NCBI GenBank assembly: GCA_963513935.1
Contig: OY740768.1
Location: 48,878,089 to 48,942,088 of the forward strand
Source: Aphrophora alni
Taxonomy: Eukaryota > Arthropoda > Insecta > Hemiptera > Aphrophoridae
DNA: 64,000 nt
Direction of reading: 5' to 3'
A program made the translations under genes and the position numbers. This document shows positions 44,320 to 58,464 of the stretch, piece after piece; positions within the stretch are counted from its first letter, which is position 1; each line of letters starts with the position of its first letter. Under the pieces are notes generated by a model. It worked only from the letters and a program-made list of their open reading frames with translations. It searched no databases and was not told where the DNA came from.

Positions 44320-45930
44320 TTTTCTATCACCTGTCAAAAGCATTTGATTGTGTTCAACATGAAATTTTAAATATATTATAAGACTTACCGTCACAATAGT
44401 CTAATTTGTCTGTAGTTATCTCACTACGGCCGTTTCGGCTATTCAGCCATTTTCAAGTTTTATGCGGGTATTACCGTTGTCTTAGTTTAAAATAGAAACC
44501 ACGAACACACGACACATCACAAACACACAAGTTCTTTATACATTTAAAACATTTAAAACATGATGTAGTAGGCCCACTGTCACAACGCGTACTGGTACAC
44601 TGGCGTACAGTACGCGTTGTGACAGTGGGCCTACTACATCATGTTTTAAATGTATAAAGAACTTGTGTGTTTGTGATGTGTCGTGTGTTCGTGGTTTCTA
44701 TTTTAAACTAAGACAACGGTAATACCCGCATAAAACTTGAAAATGGCTGAATAGCCGAAACGGCCGAAGTGAGATAACTACAGACAAATTAGACTATTGT
44801 GACGGTAAGTCTTATAATATATTTAATTATTAATCAGTAGTCGGAATGGCGAAAACAAATATGTATGATGAAATTTTAGTTTTAAAAATGGAAATGTTGT
44901 GCATCAAGGGAAATAACCTAAATTGGTTTAGGTCCTATTTGTGTGAGAGGAAAGAAAAAACTGAAAATAAAGATATAGGTGGAGTGTTTGCATTGGTTTG
45001 GAAAAAATCTGTAATAAATGTTGTTTCTCAGAGATCTGTGTTGGATCCAACATTGTTTTTATTGTACATAAATGACTTGGCAGATAATGTACAGTGTTGT
45101 ACATATCTTTTTGCAAATGATACAACAGCTTCGATAAAATCAGAAAATAAGGAAAAATTATATATATATATATAAATAAATATATAAAGTTGAAATTTGT
45201 ATAAATCAGATAGATGATTGGCTATCTGTTAATGATTTAAAATTGAATATTAATAACACAAACATAATGAATTTTAAGACTTCAACATCAAAAGTTGATT
45301 TGTTAAATGTACAATTTAATTTAAAAATAACTTATTAATTGAAAAAATGATGTTAGATTTTTGGGCGTACAGATTAATCACCATATAAATTGAAAACACA
45401 TATAAAGATTTTAACTGTGTACTACAGTTTTTTTCTTCTTTTTTATTTTCTTTTTCTTTTTTTTCCCTTCGCAAATTAAATATGGGGTTATACTCTGGGG
45501 AGACTCTAAGGAAGCAAATAATGTTTTTATGATTAAAAAAAAAAATCTTAGAATCATGATAGACTAAGACATAATCAATAGACCTAATTTTCACTCTTGT
45601 AAAGGATTATTTTAAAATTTCGAAATTTTAATGTTACCATCTTTTTATTTGTTTGAAGTCTTATGTTTTGTGAACTGTCACAAGCAGTTATTGCACAAAA
45701 TTGTGTGCACCACAATTATGGCACAAGGAACAGTGAAGCAATGTTGTAACCGATTCATAGGCTTACCATCTGGAAAGGAGTCTTTTATATAAGGGCATAA
45801 AATTTTACAATCAGTTAAATTCTACATTTAAGATACTAGAAATAGTACTATTATAAAAAAACGGAAGCAAGTGTTGTTGGAGAAAACATATTAAAACACA
45901 AATGATTTCCTATAAGATAGGAATCTTTTA
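44320..45930 (+). pseudogene. LINE (non-LTR) reverse transcriptase relic, split by a palindrome
   Basis: KAFDCVQHEIL (44336-44370) is the start of an RT block. The reading resumes after a 456-bp insert with MYDEILVLKMEMLCIKGNNL (about 44864) and NWFRSYLCERK. It continues with SQRSVLDPTLFLLYINDLAD (45028-45085, normally QGSVLGP) and YLFANDTTA at 45103-45127, where the catalytic ADD reads AND. Further downstream are FLGVQINHH (45358), WGDSKEANNVFMIKKK (45498-45545) and a C-terminal tail recognisable to about 45930 (LFKDYFKISK, LPSFYLFEVLCF). Blocks and order fit Jockey/CR1-type LINEs. The N-terminal endonuclease half is missing. The active-site Asp to Asn change and several frame breaks show it is dead. 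Confidence 0.8.
44369..44824. mobile_element. 456-bp near-perfect palindrome inserted in the LINE relic
   Basis: The arms, about 215 bp each, begin AAATATATTATAAGACTTAC and end GTAAGTCTTATAATATATTT. They mirror each other almost base for base around a centre near 44597, with inner arms AACGCGTACTGG and GTACAGTACGCGTT. The palindrome interrupts the RT reading between the FDCVQHEIL and MYDEILV blocks, so it inserted later than the LINE. No coding sequence is present. Each arm holds GGCTGAATAGCCGAAACGG (one inverted). The origin is uncertain: a foldback transposon or an inverted double insertion are the options. Confidence 0.85.
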
Positions 45931-47120
45931 TAGTGTGAAATGTATTTTATAGGTAAAATCTGAGAAATTATCAATCATGTAAATATTTGTTGCTGTTATG
46001 TTTATTGCTTTTGTTTGGTATTGTTATGTGTATGAATGCAATGTGCTCATCTATATGTATGTGTATTTTTAAAGATATTTAATATTTATTTCTTGAACAG
46101 GCTAAAAAAAATTGCAGAAACGATTAATGTAATTATGGGTTATTTGAGGACAAGATGCAACAGTCTCAATGTTATTCAATCAGGTGTAATGCAGTGAAAT
46201 TGAAATTAATAAAAATCTAATAATTTGATGAATTTTGTGTGTTTTGTCGCTAGAGAGTAGCACGTGACAGAATATCACAATCCAAGAAAATACGACCTGA
46301 TTGTTCATATAGTTTTTGTAAATGTTAATACTGCTCCAAATACCACAAGTAGACAACATCTTATAGTATTTTTCTTCCTTTTCCGAACTTAGTATTTCAA
46401 ATTATCGTAGCTGTCATAGTTTTTGAGATACATACATTCTACAAAGTTGTAACTGAAATTAACCACTCTCGTTTTCTTTTTGATACGTTTAAGAAATGTC
46501 AAATATTGATTAGTCATTTTTCGATTTTTTTTTTGTAGATCTTTATATCATTGGGAAAAGAATTTCAGATTTGTCAAATGTTTTATTCCATTCTCCTGTT
46601 CTATTAATATTTGGACTGGACTGTACAAGTCAAATGCATGATAACAAACGTTTCTGGTGACCTTATTCTGTTTTTTTAAGTTGCTATCAAACTAATGTTG
46701 TGCCTACCGGTTCTAATACAGTTTAGTGCGTTAGAAATTATTGTTTTGAAAGTTTTTTGCATTATAATTTATTGTGAATTATTTGTGATATTTGTTGAAC
46801 TTCACAACTATATTCTACAACTATTGTTAGTGTTTGAATAGTCTAAACAAAATTTTTATGCCAGTTTGTTGGTGATTTTAGGTTAAAATTTGTGTGTCAT
46901 GAACACATCTTTTCTCATTCTTAATTACTTCACTCTAAAATGTATCATTGTAGAAAATTTATAAATTTACAGTGCAATTTGATGTACATTTTTCTAAACA
47001 ATGGTATATATACAAGCTGTATTTTGCATTAAATAAATATTTTTGATGAATTTTTTTAAATAGACTTAACTTCGTAGCTATTTTGTACTTTATTCATACA
47101 AATTTAATTTTGTAGTTTTC

Positions 47121-47169
<49 letters not shown>

Positions 47170-48032
47170 TTACACACTTTTATTTACAATTACACTACAA
47201 AACTTTTGTATGTCTTGAAATTAATTAGAAAATTTATTGTAGGTACATACTTTTTTGGGCATTTATGCTTCGATTACTGCAAGTATTTTAAATTCCTGAC
47301 ATACTATGTCTCTAACAAATGATATATTACAAGTTCGATTTTGTATAAAATACCCTAACTGTTTTTGGTAAAGTTTTCAAATAAGCCCAACTATTCAGCA
47401 AGTTTTTTTTTCCATCATATAAATTGTTTTTTCAACATCTACATATTTTTATAAATTGATTTTTTTAAATCAACATTTATTCACAACTACATTACTAAAC
47501 TTTTGTATATCTGGAACAAAATTTTAAAAACATGATTATGAAGTATTTATAAGATTTTCTATGGCAGTTTCATTTCATTTTTTGTACATTTTTGATTTCT
47601 AACATTCTAACTAACTCCAAAACCTTCACATATATAACAAGTTGTGTTTTCCATAATATTACTATTTTTATGAATTAAAAAAAAACTATTAAAAAAAGGA
47701 GCAAAATGAGGCAAATTTATAGTCGGCTGTTGCAGGGTTAAGAATGGTTTGTTTGATAGATGGGTAATGGCTCCTATCAACTTATTCAGTATAAAATTTA
47801 AAATGTATTAGTCTATGAACTATGAAATTATAATTTAATAACCTAACCATGCCATAGTTCATTTTGTCCCAGGTTCATATTAAAATGTTCTTCAGCCCAT
47901 TATGGACAGATGTCTATTGAAAAATCTTAGCTTGAAACTTAAAATGAAGTTAATACTGTAGATTAATTTTATATATTTTAGTAATTAATATGGTATGTTG
48001 TATTTTTATAATTCGTATAAATCTCATTTTAG
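45931..48032. other. intron of the SEL1L-type gene
   Basis: No gene. It contains a (TA)n tract at 47123-47165 and a MITE-like stretch at about 47170-47745 (ACAACTACATTACTAAACTT, AACAAGTTGTGTTTTCCATA, ending GTTGCAGGGTTAA) with relatives at 51.3-51.9 and 55.3-56.0 kb. Confidence 0.4.
47123..47165. repeat. (TA)n microsatellite
   Basis: About 21 TA units. Confidence 0.95.
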
Positions 48033-48256
48033 CTTTGGAGTTATATAAGAAAGGAATGTTAATGCTAAATGCGACTAGACCTAACAAATCAGATGCATAC
48101 TTGTTACTTGTGAAAGCTAGTGAACTAGGAAGTAAGGATGCAAAAGTAATGGTGGCTTGGGCAAGGCTACTAGGTTCTTATTTGCCTCAGGATATTGAGA
48201 AGGCCAAAGCATCATTTGAGGAGTTGGCAAATGTTGGTGTTCCTGATGGTCATATG
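48033..48256 (+). CDS. SEL1L: SEL1L/Hrd3-like gene, second recognised exon
   Basis: Acceptor CTCATTTTAG before 48033; donor GTTAGT after 48256. It starts in phase 1 (taking the last G of the exon at 30715 to make an Ala codon) and ends in phase 0. It reads LELYKKGMLMLN, then DAYLLLVKASELGSKDAKVM and the block AKASFEELANVGVPDGHM: the first Sel1-like repeats, with the A-x-x-x-L/F-x-x-A-x-x-x-G/S pattern of alpha-solenoid helices. In SEL1L these luminal repeats dimerise and hold glycoprotein substrates and lectins such as OS-9 for retrotranslocation. The preceding reading as far as 47990 is intronic. Confidence 0.9.
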
Positions 48257-50752
<2,496 letters not shown>

Positions 50753-51225
50753 TAGATCTAACATCCTATGTTACTAAATAGGTTCCTTGTTAGTGAATTA
50801 CAAATATTCTATCTATTACAATCTCCTTCCTGAAAACTTGATACCCAAAATTATTATTATTAGCTTTCTTTACAGCTTAGAAATCACAAGTGAGTAGAGC
50901 AAGATGCATAATTCAATAAGACTGTATTTGTGTCTAAAGATAATACAGTCTGAAACAAAACAATTCAGATCAATGGCTAGTTCTGAAAACAAGAAAAATA
51001 ATCAAGCGCATAATATCATACAACTGAGATCAGAGCCTGCAGTTAGCAAAAAATGAACAAAGACGTTTGTTCTTTTATAAACATGAAGACCTTAGTAATC
51101 GTGTTTGTAGCTTGAGCTTTGCATCTCCAACAAAATGCAGTGCCAAATATCTACAAAAAAGGATTCAGAATCTAATTTAAAAAAACATGCTATTTGCTTC
51201 TAAAATATATATATATATATATATT

Positions 51226-51324
51226 CGTTTTGTGATATAGTTGTGAAAAAAATGTTGATAAAATATATATATATATATATATATATTTTTTATCAACATT
51301 TTTTCACAACTATATCACAAAACG
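51226..51324. repeat. hairpin with about 45-bp arms
   Basis: CGTTTTGTGATATAGTTGTG on the left and CACAACTATATCACAAAACG on the right are perfect inverted copies. The inner arms (ATGTTGATAAAA against TTTTATCAACAT) continue the stem down to a (TA)n centre. Parts of the arm sequence recur singly at 55600 (AATATAGTTGTGAATAAA). Confidence 0.85.
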
Positions 51325-51426
51325 TTTATATATCCTAAAAACATTACAAACATTTTGTTGCATGGTATACTGTATATAGGCTTTTTTGTGGCATTTTTAC
51401 TTCACTTTTTTACAAATTTGATGGTT

Positions 51427-51671
51427 AGAATAAAACACGAACACAAGATCTCACTAAAAATTACATTTACTTAATCAAATGTGTTTCTGCGACAAAGTCG
51501 CCATCCTCAGTGATATATGAGCTACAATAACAAACTATACCTAACGAAGTTTATAAGATTTAGTTATAGTTTAGTTATTGAAGCTCATGTATCACTGAGG
51601 ATGGCGACTTTGTCTTTGAACCACGTTTGATTAAATAAACGTAATTTTTTGTGAGATCTTGTGTTTGAGTT
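51427..51671. mobile_element. palindromic element of about 245 bp
   Basis: AGAATAAAACACGAACACAA with GATCTCAC at the left is mirrored by GTGAGATC and TTGTGTTTGAGTTTTATTCT at the right. Near the centre GACAAAGTCGCCATCCTCAG is mirrored by CTGAGGATGGCGACTTTGTC. Arms are about 100 bp with a few mismatches. It resembles the 44.4-44.8 kb palindrome in layout but not in sequence. Confidence 0.75.
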
Positions 51672-52077
51672 TTATTCTCTCTAATATTATCTCACAAGTC
51701 AAGCTCAATATTTATTTGCACATTATTTGATTACTAATATACAGACTCCAAAGTGTTTAGATTTAACATTTTTTTCATTAGACAGATGAATTCTATGTAC
51801 TTTTTTGAGAAAGATGATATATAACAATTTGGCTTCTGCATAATATTACTATTTTATGTGAATTAAAAAAAAAAATCACAAAATGGTCTGCTACTTTAGG
51901 AATGTCTAGTAGGCCTCTTAAGGATTAAACAATGTAGTTATAGAAAGAATTTTTTAATTTTTAGTGATCTGTGTATTTCTTATGAGACTTCACCAAATAT
52001 TTAAGTTGTAGCCTTCTTGAAATGAGTTGATGAATTTTTTCCCAAATTTAGTGTTAGACAGACATGTACTCTACAAT

Positions 52078-52526
52078 AACTTGTGGCCCAGCCAAGGAGC
52101 CCACCAAACCAAAATCCTAATAATAATAAATTAGAATATATTGTAAAGGGATTTTAATTATTAAAATATGAATTGCACTTGCGATTTTGATGAGCAGTGC
52201 AATATGACGTAGAAGAAGGGGAGGGGAGAGACGAGGCCTTGAGCTAGCGAGCCTACAGTGAGTCTTGTCTGCGAGTCTTGTCCGAGAGCCGCTAGACGGA
52301 AGACCGCCACGGGACGAGGTCAGTCCATTTTTCGGCCACGTGCTATTAAATTCATCGATATGCTTTTCGGCCACTTTTAAGGCTTAGTCTTGCCGTTATG
52401 TCTTTTTCTTAAATTGTAATAAATTCTGTAAACTTAATTCGGCCATATAAATAAATATAATATTTAATTTCACTTGCGTTGCGTGCGTTCATTAGCGTCC
52501 TAACCCGACTCCTTGGCCCATCCTGA
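52078..52526 (+). repeat. possible solo LTR
   Basis: TGTGGCCCAGCCAAGGAG at the left and CTCCTTGGCCCATCCTGACA at the right are imperfect inverted ends starting with TG and ending with CA. Inside is a GC-rich segment (52200-52340), markedly unlike the surrounding intron, then TATAAATAAATATAA near 52447. A target duplication was not found. GC-rich leader-like sequence continues to about 52610, so the true right end is uncertain. Confidence 0.35.
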
Positions 52527-52609
52527 CAAGATTCGGCTAAGTGTACGCGGTCTCCAGCCAGCCGGAGCTTCCAGCGGGTCAAAAGAAGTGGAGACGGTCA
52601 CAAACTCAC

Positions 52610-55205
52610 AAACAGATATTAGCTAAGAATATATCCCAATGATTAATAGCTCCAAGTTCGATATTGGTATTCGATAATGGTATTCAGCAACACCACAATG
52701 TTAAAAGATATTCATATTTTTTAAGCGATTTACCTACACAAATTATCTGGTAGTTTATAGTTGTGAAATATGTTATTTACAAAATAATAGAAATAGTGGT
52801 TAAAATAAACAGATGTAGATTTACATACAAAATTCAATTTTATTTCCAAGAAAAGAGTTAATCAAACAAAATAGATTTTAACAAAAGTAGGAAATTACTT
52901 AATGAATGTATATATAAACATAAATTAAGGAAAACAGATATCATAAAGAGTCGTTTGATAAAATTGTTCATATCCTCTTGGCTTAATATCTTCATAAGAT
53001 GGATTGACACTAATAATCATATTAAAAGAAATTAAATGAACTCTTCCTTTAATAGTTCTGATTACAATCCTGTTAAATGTAAGTTAAAATTCAAAGTTTA
53101 GATCATATAAGATCCAAAAAGAATACTCCAGCTACTGATGTTGTTGTATGTTTGTAATTATACTAATTACAAATTAAACACTTTTATGTTCAGTTATAGT
53201 CCACAGCTAAGCTCAGATTTTCTTCAGAATAAACAAGTTTATGAAAGTTATACAATTGACAGTTTATAAATGACATTCTTAAATCGGAGAGAGGTGGTGT
53301 GTCAACTTTTCCCAAGTGGGGTAGGAAACATACATAAATCTATAAAATTAACCTTAAATCAAGATAAAAAATTGTAATTATGATAAGAAAGTGTTATTGG
53401 ATAAAAGAAATTATTTAAAATGGAAAAATTGTGAATGAAAAAAGAACTGGGGTTACTAATCTGAGATAGGTTATATAGTTATTTTATATTAAGTAATCAA
53501 CCATAAATCATAAAATAAATGTTCCAGTTCATACAAATATTAAGTTCTTTTTGGTGAATTTAGAAACTTAGTTCAAAATAGGAAAAAAAAATTTTTAGAT
53601 AACATAAATTGGTTCAGCCTCACCCATCTAGCAAAATTTTGTTTGCTTTGAATATATAGTAAAAGTTGGTTCACACTTGTAAAACACTACTTTCTAAAAC
53701 TGCACTGTAGGTTTTTTAATTTAAAATTAATTTCAGGCCAAGTTGGCTGTTTTTTCTGGTAATTTTTGATTTTAAATGGTCCTGGGTCATCAGATACAGC
53801 TATGCTGGTTTAGGCTCTCTCTAATAATGAATATTTCAACAACTCGTTCCTCATAGCATCATGGAAGTTTTGAATTTGACACCTTCTATATATCTCATTC
53901 ATGAAGACAGATGTATGTGTGAAATGGACATTTGTGGTTACGAAGTGATTTTAAATGGATTAATGATATAATTTAGGTTAATACATCATTTAAAATGATA
54001 AAACAAATTTGATATTACATCATAAAAGGAGCAAATAACTTCTCTTTTCTAATATATGATTAATTAAATGATTTATTTAATAGTTTAAGTGCACTATACA
54101 AGTAATTGAATTATTAAAAAAACTGGCTGAATGAAGGTATGTTGACCAATCAGAGCGCTGTTTGACAATGGGCGAAGGGTTTCAGCCTATGTCACCAGAT
54201 AGGATCATCTCGCCTCTAATTTTTTTAACATTAAAGTATGGTCATTTTCTTTGCATAAGTAAATACTAAGACATTTTTCTGTATTTAACCAAAAGGATTT
54301 AATGGACAGTTTCATGCATGATCTAATGGCATAAATGAAATTTCATATCATTCTCTGGTAAATATTGAGTTGCTAGGTCATTGAAAATAAAGTGTTCGCT
54401 GTTCTGAATGATTTTTTAAAATGTAGGTACTCATTTCAAATGATTGTTTCGTGAACTATAATTGGTGTTAATAGATGCAGCATTAGTTGTTCTTAGTTTT
54501 GACGTTGATTTGCCTAGGGAATAATAGCTGGAAATAGTTTAATTTAGCAACTTTCTGTTCACATGTCATGAATTTGTTAAAAAGAGGCTCTTGTGCAAAG
54601 CATATTTACCGAGTCTACCGCTAAGTGTTGGGACTAATATCTTCTTAGCTAATACTGTTTTTATTGATATTTATCGATATTGAGATGGACTTTTGTAATA
54701 AATTTGTAAAAATCATTTCGAATTGTATCAACTTAGAAACATATATTCAAAATTGCATGTAATTAACTGTTAATTAAAAATGCATATATTTATATATACA
54801 TATATATATCGTTGCTTAAGAAACAATACCGCCTATCTGATGAAATTTGTGTTATTGGTTGGTATGGACTCTTATGATAAATCTTCATGAAACGAATACT
54901 TAGTTCAAGCAAAAATCCTAAAGATAGTATTACTATAGTGATTGAACTAAATCTTTCGACAGCCGTAACTCATTAACGAAACATTTCTGGACCTATGTTT
55001 ATATAACTTTTTTTCTTTACTTTTACTTGTAGAATGAGCTCCCGAAGTTTCTGCATATCTTCGTGAATCACCCTGTATATACACATAGTTAAATTATTTC
55101 ATTGTTTCATAAATGTCTACATGCACTTTATAACAATTATTATTGTTACTCGAAATAGGATTCATAAATAGTTTATCACTAGGAATTATAGTTTGCATAG
55201 GGGAT

Positions 55206-55278
<73 letters not shown>

Positions 55279-57300
55279 TATCATTGGGAATTATACATGT
55301 TTATATAGTTTAAACCTGGAAGTGGTGCGCAATGTTAATTTTTTCCATTAATGATCATTTTTCAATACTTTTTAAAAAAATTTCAAAAAATAGTAATATT
55401 ATTCAAAAATAACTTATTTTATATCCTTTTTCTCAGAAAGGTGCATAGAATTTATGTGTGAAATGAAAAAAAAAGTTATATGTGATGAATTTGGAGTAAG
55501 CTAGGAATCAAAAATGTGCAAAAAAGTGAACACTTTACAGAGAAGTGTATATAAACATATAAAATATTTTGTACATTGTTTCAAGGTACCTATATAAAAG
55601 TTTTGTAATATAGTTGTGAATAAACTTTGGTAAAAACAAAAATCAATTTATAAATTTTTGTATGGAAAAAAAAAAATTATATAAGAAGTCAAAATTTCCT
55701 AAAAAGTTATTCCTAATTTGAAAAATCACCAAAAATAGTAACATTATGTACAACACAACCTGTAAAATATCATTTTTCTCAGAAAGGTGTGTAGAATTTA
55801 TCTGTGTATTGAAAAAAATTTTAGATATCAAAAATTTGAAGTTAGTATGTCAGAAATCAAAATCCTTATATAACCGAAGCCAAAATGCCAAATAAAAACA
55901 TATATTTATATAAAACATAATTCTTTATAGATATAGAAAAGTATTTGTACATAAAAGTTAGTAAAAAGAAAAATCAATTTTTAAAATTTTTATTAGACAG
56001 AGTGTAAATTGTTGAAAAGTTAGGCCTTTGTACTAGGTAGGCCTGAAACAAAATCACTGAAAAACATAAAATTCATTCAAAAAATTAACTCTAGAAACAA
56101 TAACACACATATTATAACTTTTATAAACAAATTATAATAAATAAATCAATCTAAATAACAAAATAAGTTTACAATAACAGAAATAAATCAATTATCACAT
56201 GGAAGACTATTTACTACCCACAAATATTGGACAAAATCATGGGGAAGACAAGCGAATTTCCAATTCAGAATGCATATCTAAAATTAGGCCTATGACATTA
56301 TGGGTTGTACCAACTGAAAGATCTAAATATCATCTTTCTAATGGTGTTCAGAACGGTTACAAAATATCAATGTAAATTATCAATATTTCACATTTCGTAA
56401 CCGCACCGAAAAGAAAATGAGTGTGGTTTGGTTTGGTTACTACTTCATAGATGTAATATGTCACAAAAACTATTACAGTTGGTATAATTTGGAATATTAA
56501 GTTTGAAAGAGAAAGAAAAATATCATAAACTATTGTCAATTTGTGGTATTTGGTCAAGAATTACCATTTACAAAAATTATACGAGTATGATCAATGAGTT
56601 CACATTTTCTTATAATTCGAAGAACCTTGTAGTGTTGTTCTCTCATTGCAAAACACTCCAGCTTGATCGATTTCTTTAGTTTTTACCTTTTCGTGTATAT
56701 TATTTCCGTTACATGATTATGAAAGATTAAAACATTACCTTTACAATGATGTATTACAGATTTTGATACAATAATAATTACTAGGCTCAAAGTTGAATTG
56801 AAAAAAAATGTGATTTTTAGCGTGTAAAAACATGTTAAAATTCTTGATTTAATTTAATTTTTATATATTAAAAACTCTAACAGTTAGAAAGAATTTGAAA
56901 ACAGATCGAAATATGATGAATAGTTCTATAGAACAGTGTTACTGTAGATTTGTTAGACAGAAATATGGACTTGTGAAAATAAGACAAAGAATGACGTAAA
57001 TTTGTGATTGACAACTGCGTAGTTTATGCATCACTTGTTTGCTGCAAAATACTCAAACTTTACCAATTAATTAATAGTATTCATAACGTTTTATTGTCTT
57101 TTAATTGTATGATTATGCATCTATAGATCATTAGCTTTATAACAATCTAAATATTATTGCAGTATGATGATTTTTATTAGGGTAAATGTTGAATTGTAAA
57201 AAAAGTGATTTCTACTGCTCTGCAAGCCGTTAATCTGTCGAAACATGTCGCTCATCGGCTCTTTCCGAGCTATATGCCACTTAGAGGGTTAATATTAAAG
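52610..57300. other. intron of the SEL1L-type gene
   Basis: No gene. AGAATGAGCTCCCGAAGTTT at 55033 followed by TTCGTGAATCACCCTGTATA is a repeat end of a type common in insect genomes (CACCCTGTAT terminus). At 55310-56030 two related segments share CTCAGAAAGGTG, TAGAATTTAT and AAGTTTTGTAATATAGTTGT-like text. The rest is AT-rich without features. Confidence 0.35.
55209..55275. repeat. (TA)n microsatellite
   Basis: About 33 TA units. Confidence 0.95.
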
Positions 57301-57309
57301 AATCACTTG

Positions 57310-57700
57310 TTGTGGGTTTGTTCATCGTTTGTGGTTTGTACGTGATCTGGGCTGATGTATTTTTTGAAAATGGATACATGATTCGAGATAAAGGTTTTCT
57401 TATCTTCATTTTTCAGTATATAAATTATTTTCTGAAGTATTTTAAATGGTCCAAAATACACTATAAATAATTTTTCAGTCTCTCTTTAGCTGTAGCTTAA
57501 TTTAGGATGTGATTTGATGAGTACTAGATCTCCCTCATTGAATGTTGTTGATTTATATTTTATGTTATATCTCTCTAGTCTTTTTGCCTGATTACCGCAA
57601 ATTCTGTAGGGGTTTCTATGACTTCTTCCCAAAACCTGTGTTGGACTTCATTTAGATATGACCAAATGACTTCTATGATATTATCAGAATGTCATTTACT
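57310..57700 (-). pseudogene. Ty3/gypsy integrase C-terminal fragment
   Basis: Minus-strand reading: QRFWEEVIETP-like text near 57630, then TTFNEGDLVLIKSHPKLSYS (57550-57490), ETEKLFIVYFGPFKIL (57480-57430) and ISNHVSIFKKYISPD (57390-57345). These align block for block with the integrase tail of the element at 33.5-41.4 kb (EGDLVLVKS, AKLFTIYVGPLRIF, ISLLKKY), so it comes from a related family. A few stops and one or two frame changes are present. The fragment ends next to the gag-only element's left LTR. Confidence 0.75.
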
Positions 57701-57720
57701 AAAAGAAAATATATATATAT

Positions 57721-58302
57721 TGTAACATTTTTATATAATTGAAGAATAAATTTGTAAATGGAATAGGATTATAAATGTAAAGTTATGGAAAATTATTCAA
57801 ATGTTACATAGAAGAATACAAAATTTAATAAGCAGGTGCAGGAAAACCATGTGATTGAAACAACAAGTAAATCATATGATTTATAATAACAATTTAAAAA
57901 AAGAGGAAGAAATTTTCAAATTATTCTGATATAAGATGATCTGAAGTGAAGTTGATATTTTTAAAGGTATAGGATACGTTTGAAAAATAAAAACAGTTTA
58001 AGTGAAATATTGAAATATTGAAATAATTATTATATTGAACAATTACCAGGAAGAAGTATATAAAAGGAACATTATAAATGATAGTGAGATGAACTAATTA
58101 TTATTTAAAACTGATTATTATTTAAATATATTTCTGTTTAATTGTGAAATCCAAATCTGACCCCGAGATAAAAATATAAAAAAACATTTATTTTTTTATA
58201 GTGAATATTTCTTTTATTGTGTTATTTAAGAACTTAATGATATAAATAATTTTTAATTTATAATTAATTTAAATAAATATAATACTCAAGAAAAGTATTA
58301 TA
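57721..58302 (+). repeat. 5' LTR of the gag-only element
   Basis: Starts TGTAACATTT and ends AAGTATTATA. Contains a TATA-like TATATAAAAGGAAC near 58059. Confidence 0.9.
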
Positions 58303-58306
58303 AATT

Positions 58307-58329
58307 TGGCATCCACAACGTGGGGCTCG
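58307..58329 (+). other. primer-binding site of the gag-only element
   Basis: TGGCATCCACAACGTGGGGC follows the LTR by four bases. The last ten bases equal those of the tRNA-Lys(CUU)-type site (CAACGTGGGGC), while the first part carries changes. It is thus the same primer class as the element at 33.5 kb. Confidence 0.6.
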
Positions 58330-58464
58330 ATTAAATGTGCAATTAAACAATAAGCAATTTCAGGTTTTATAATATATATTTAATAATTTTAAATATATAT
58401 TATTTTTTAATATTAACTTATTCAATTAAAAGAAATTTCAATTTAAACAAAATAAATAATTAAA

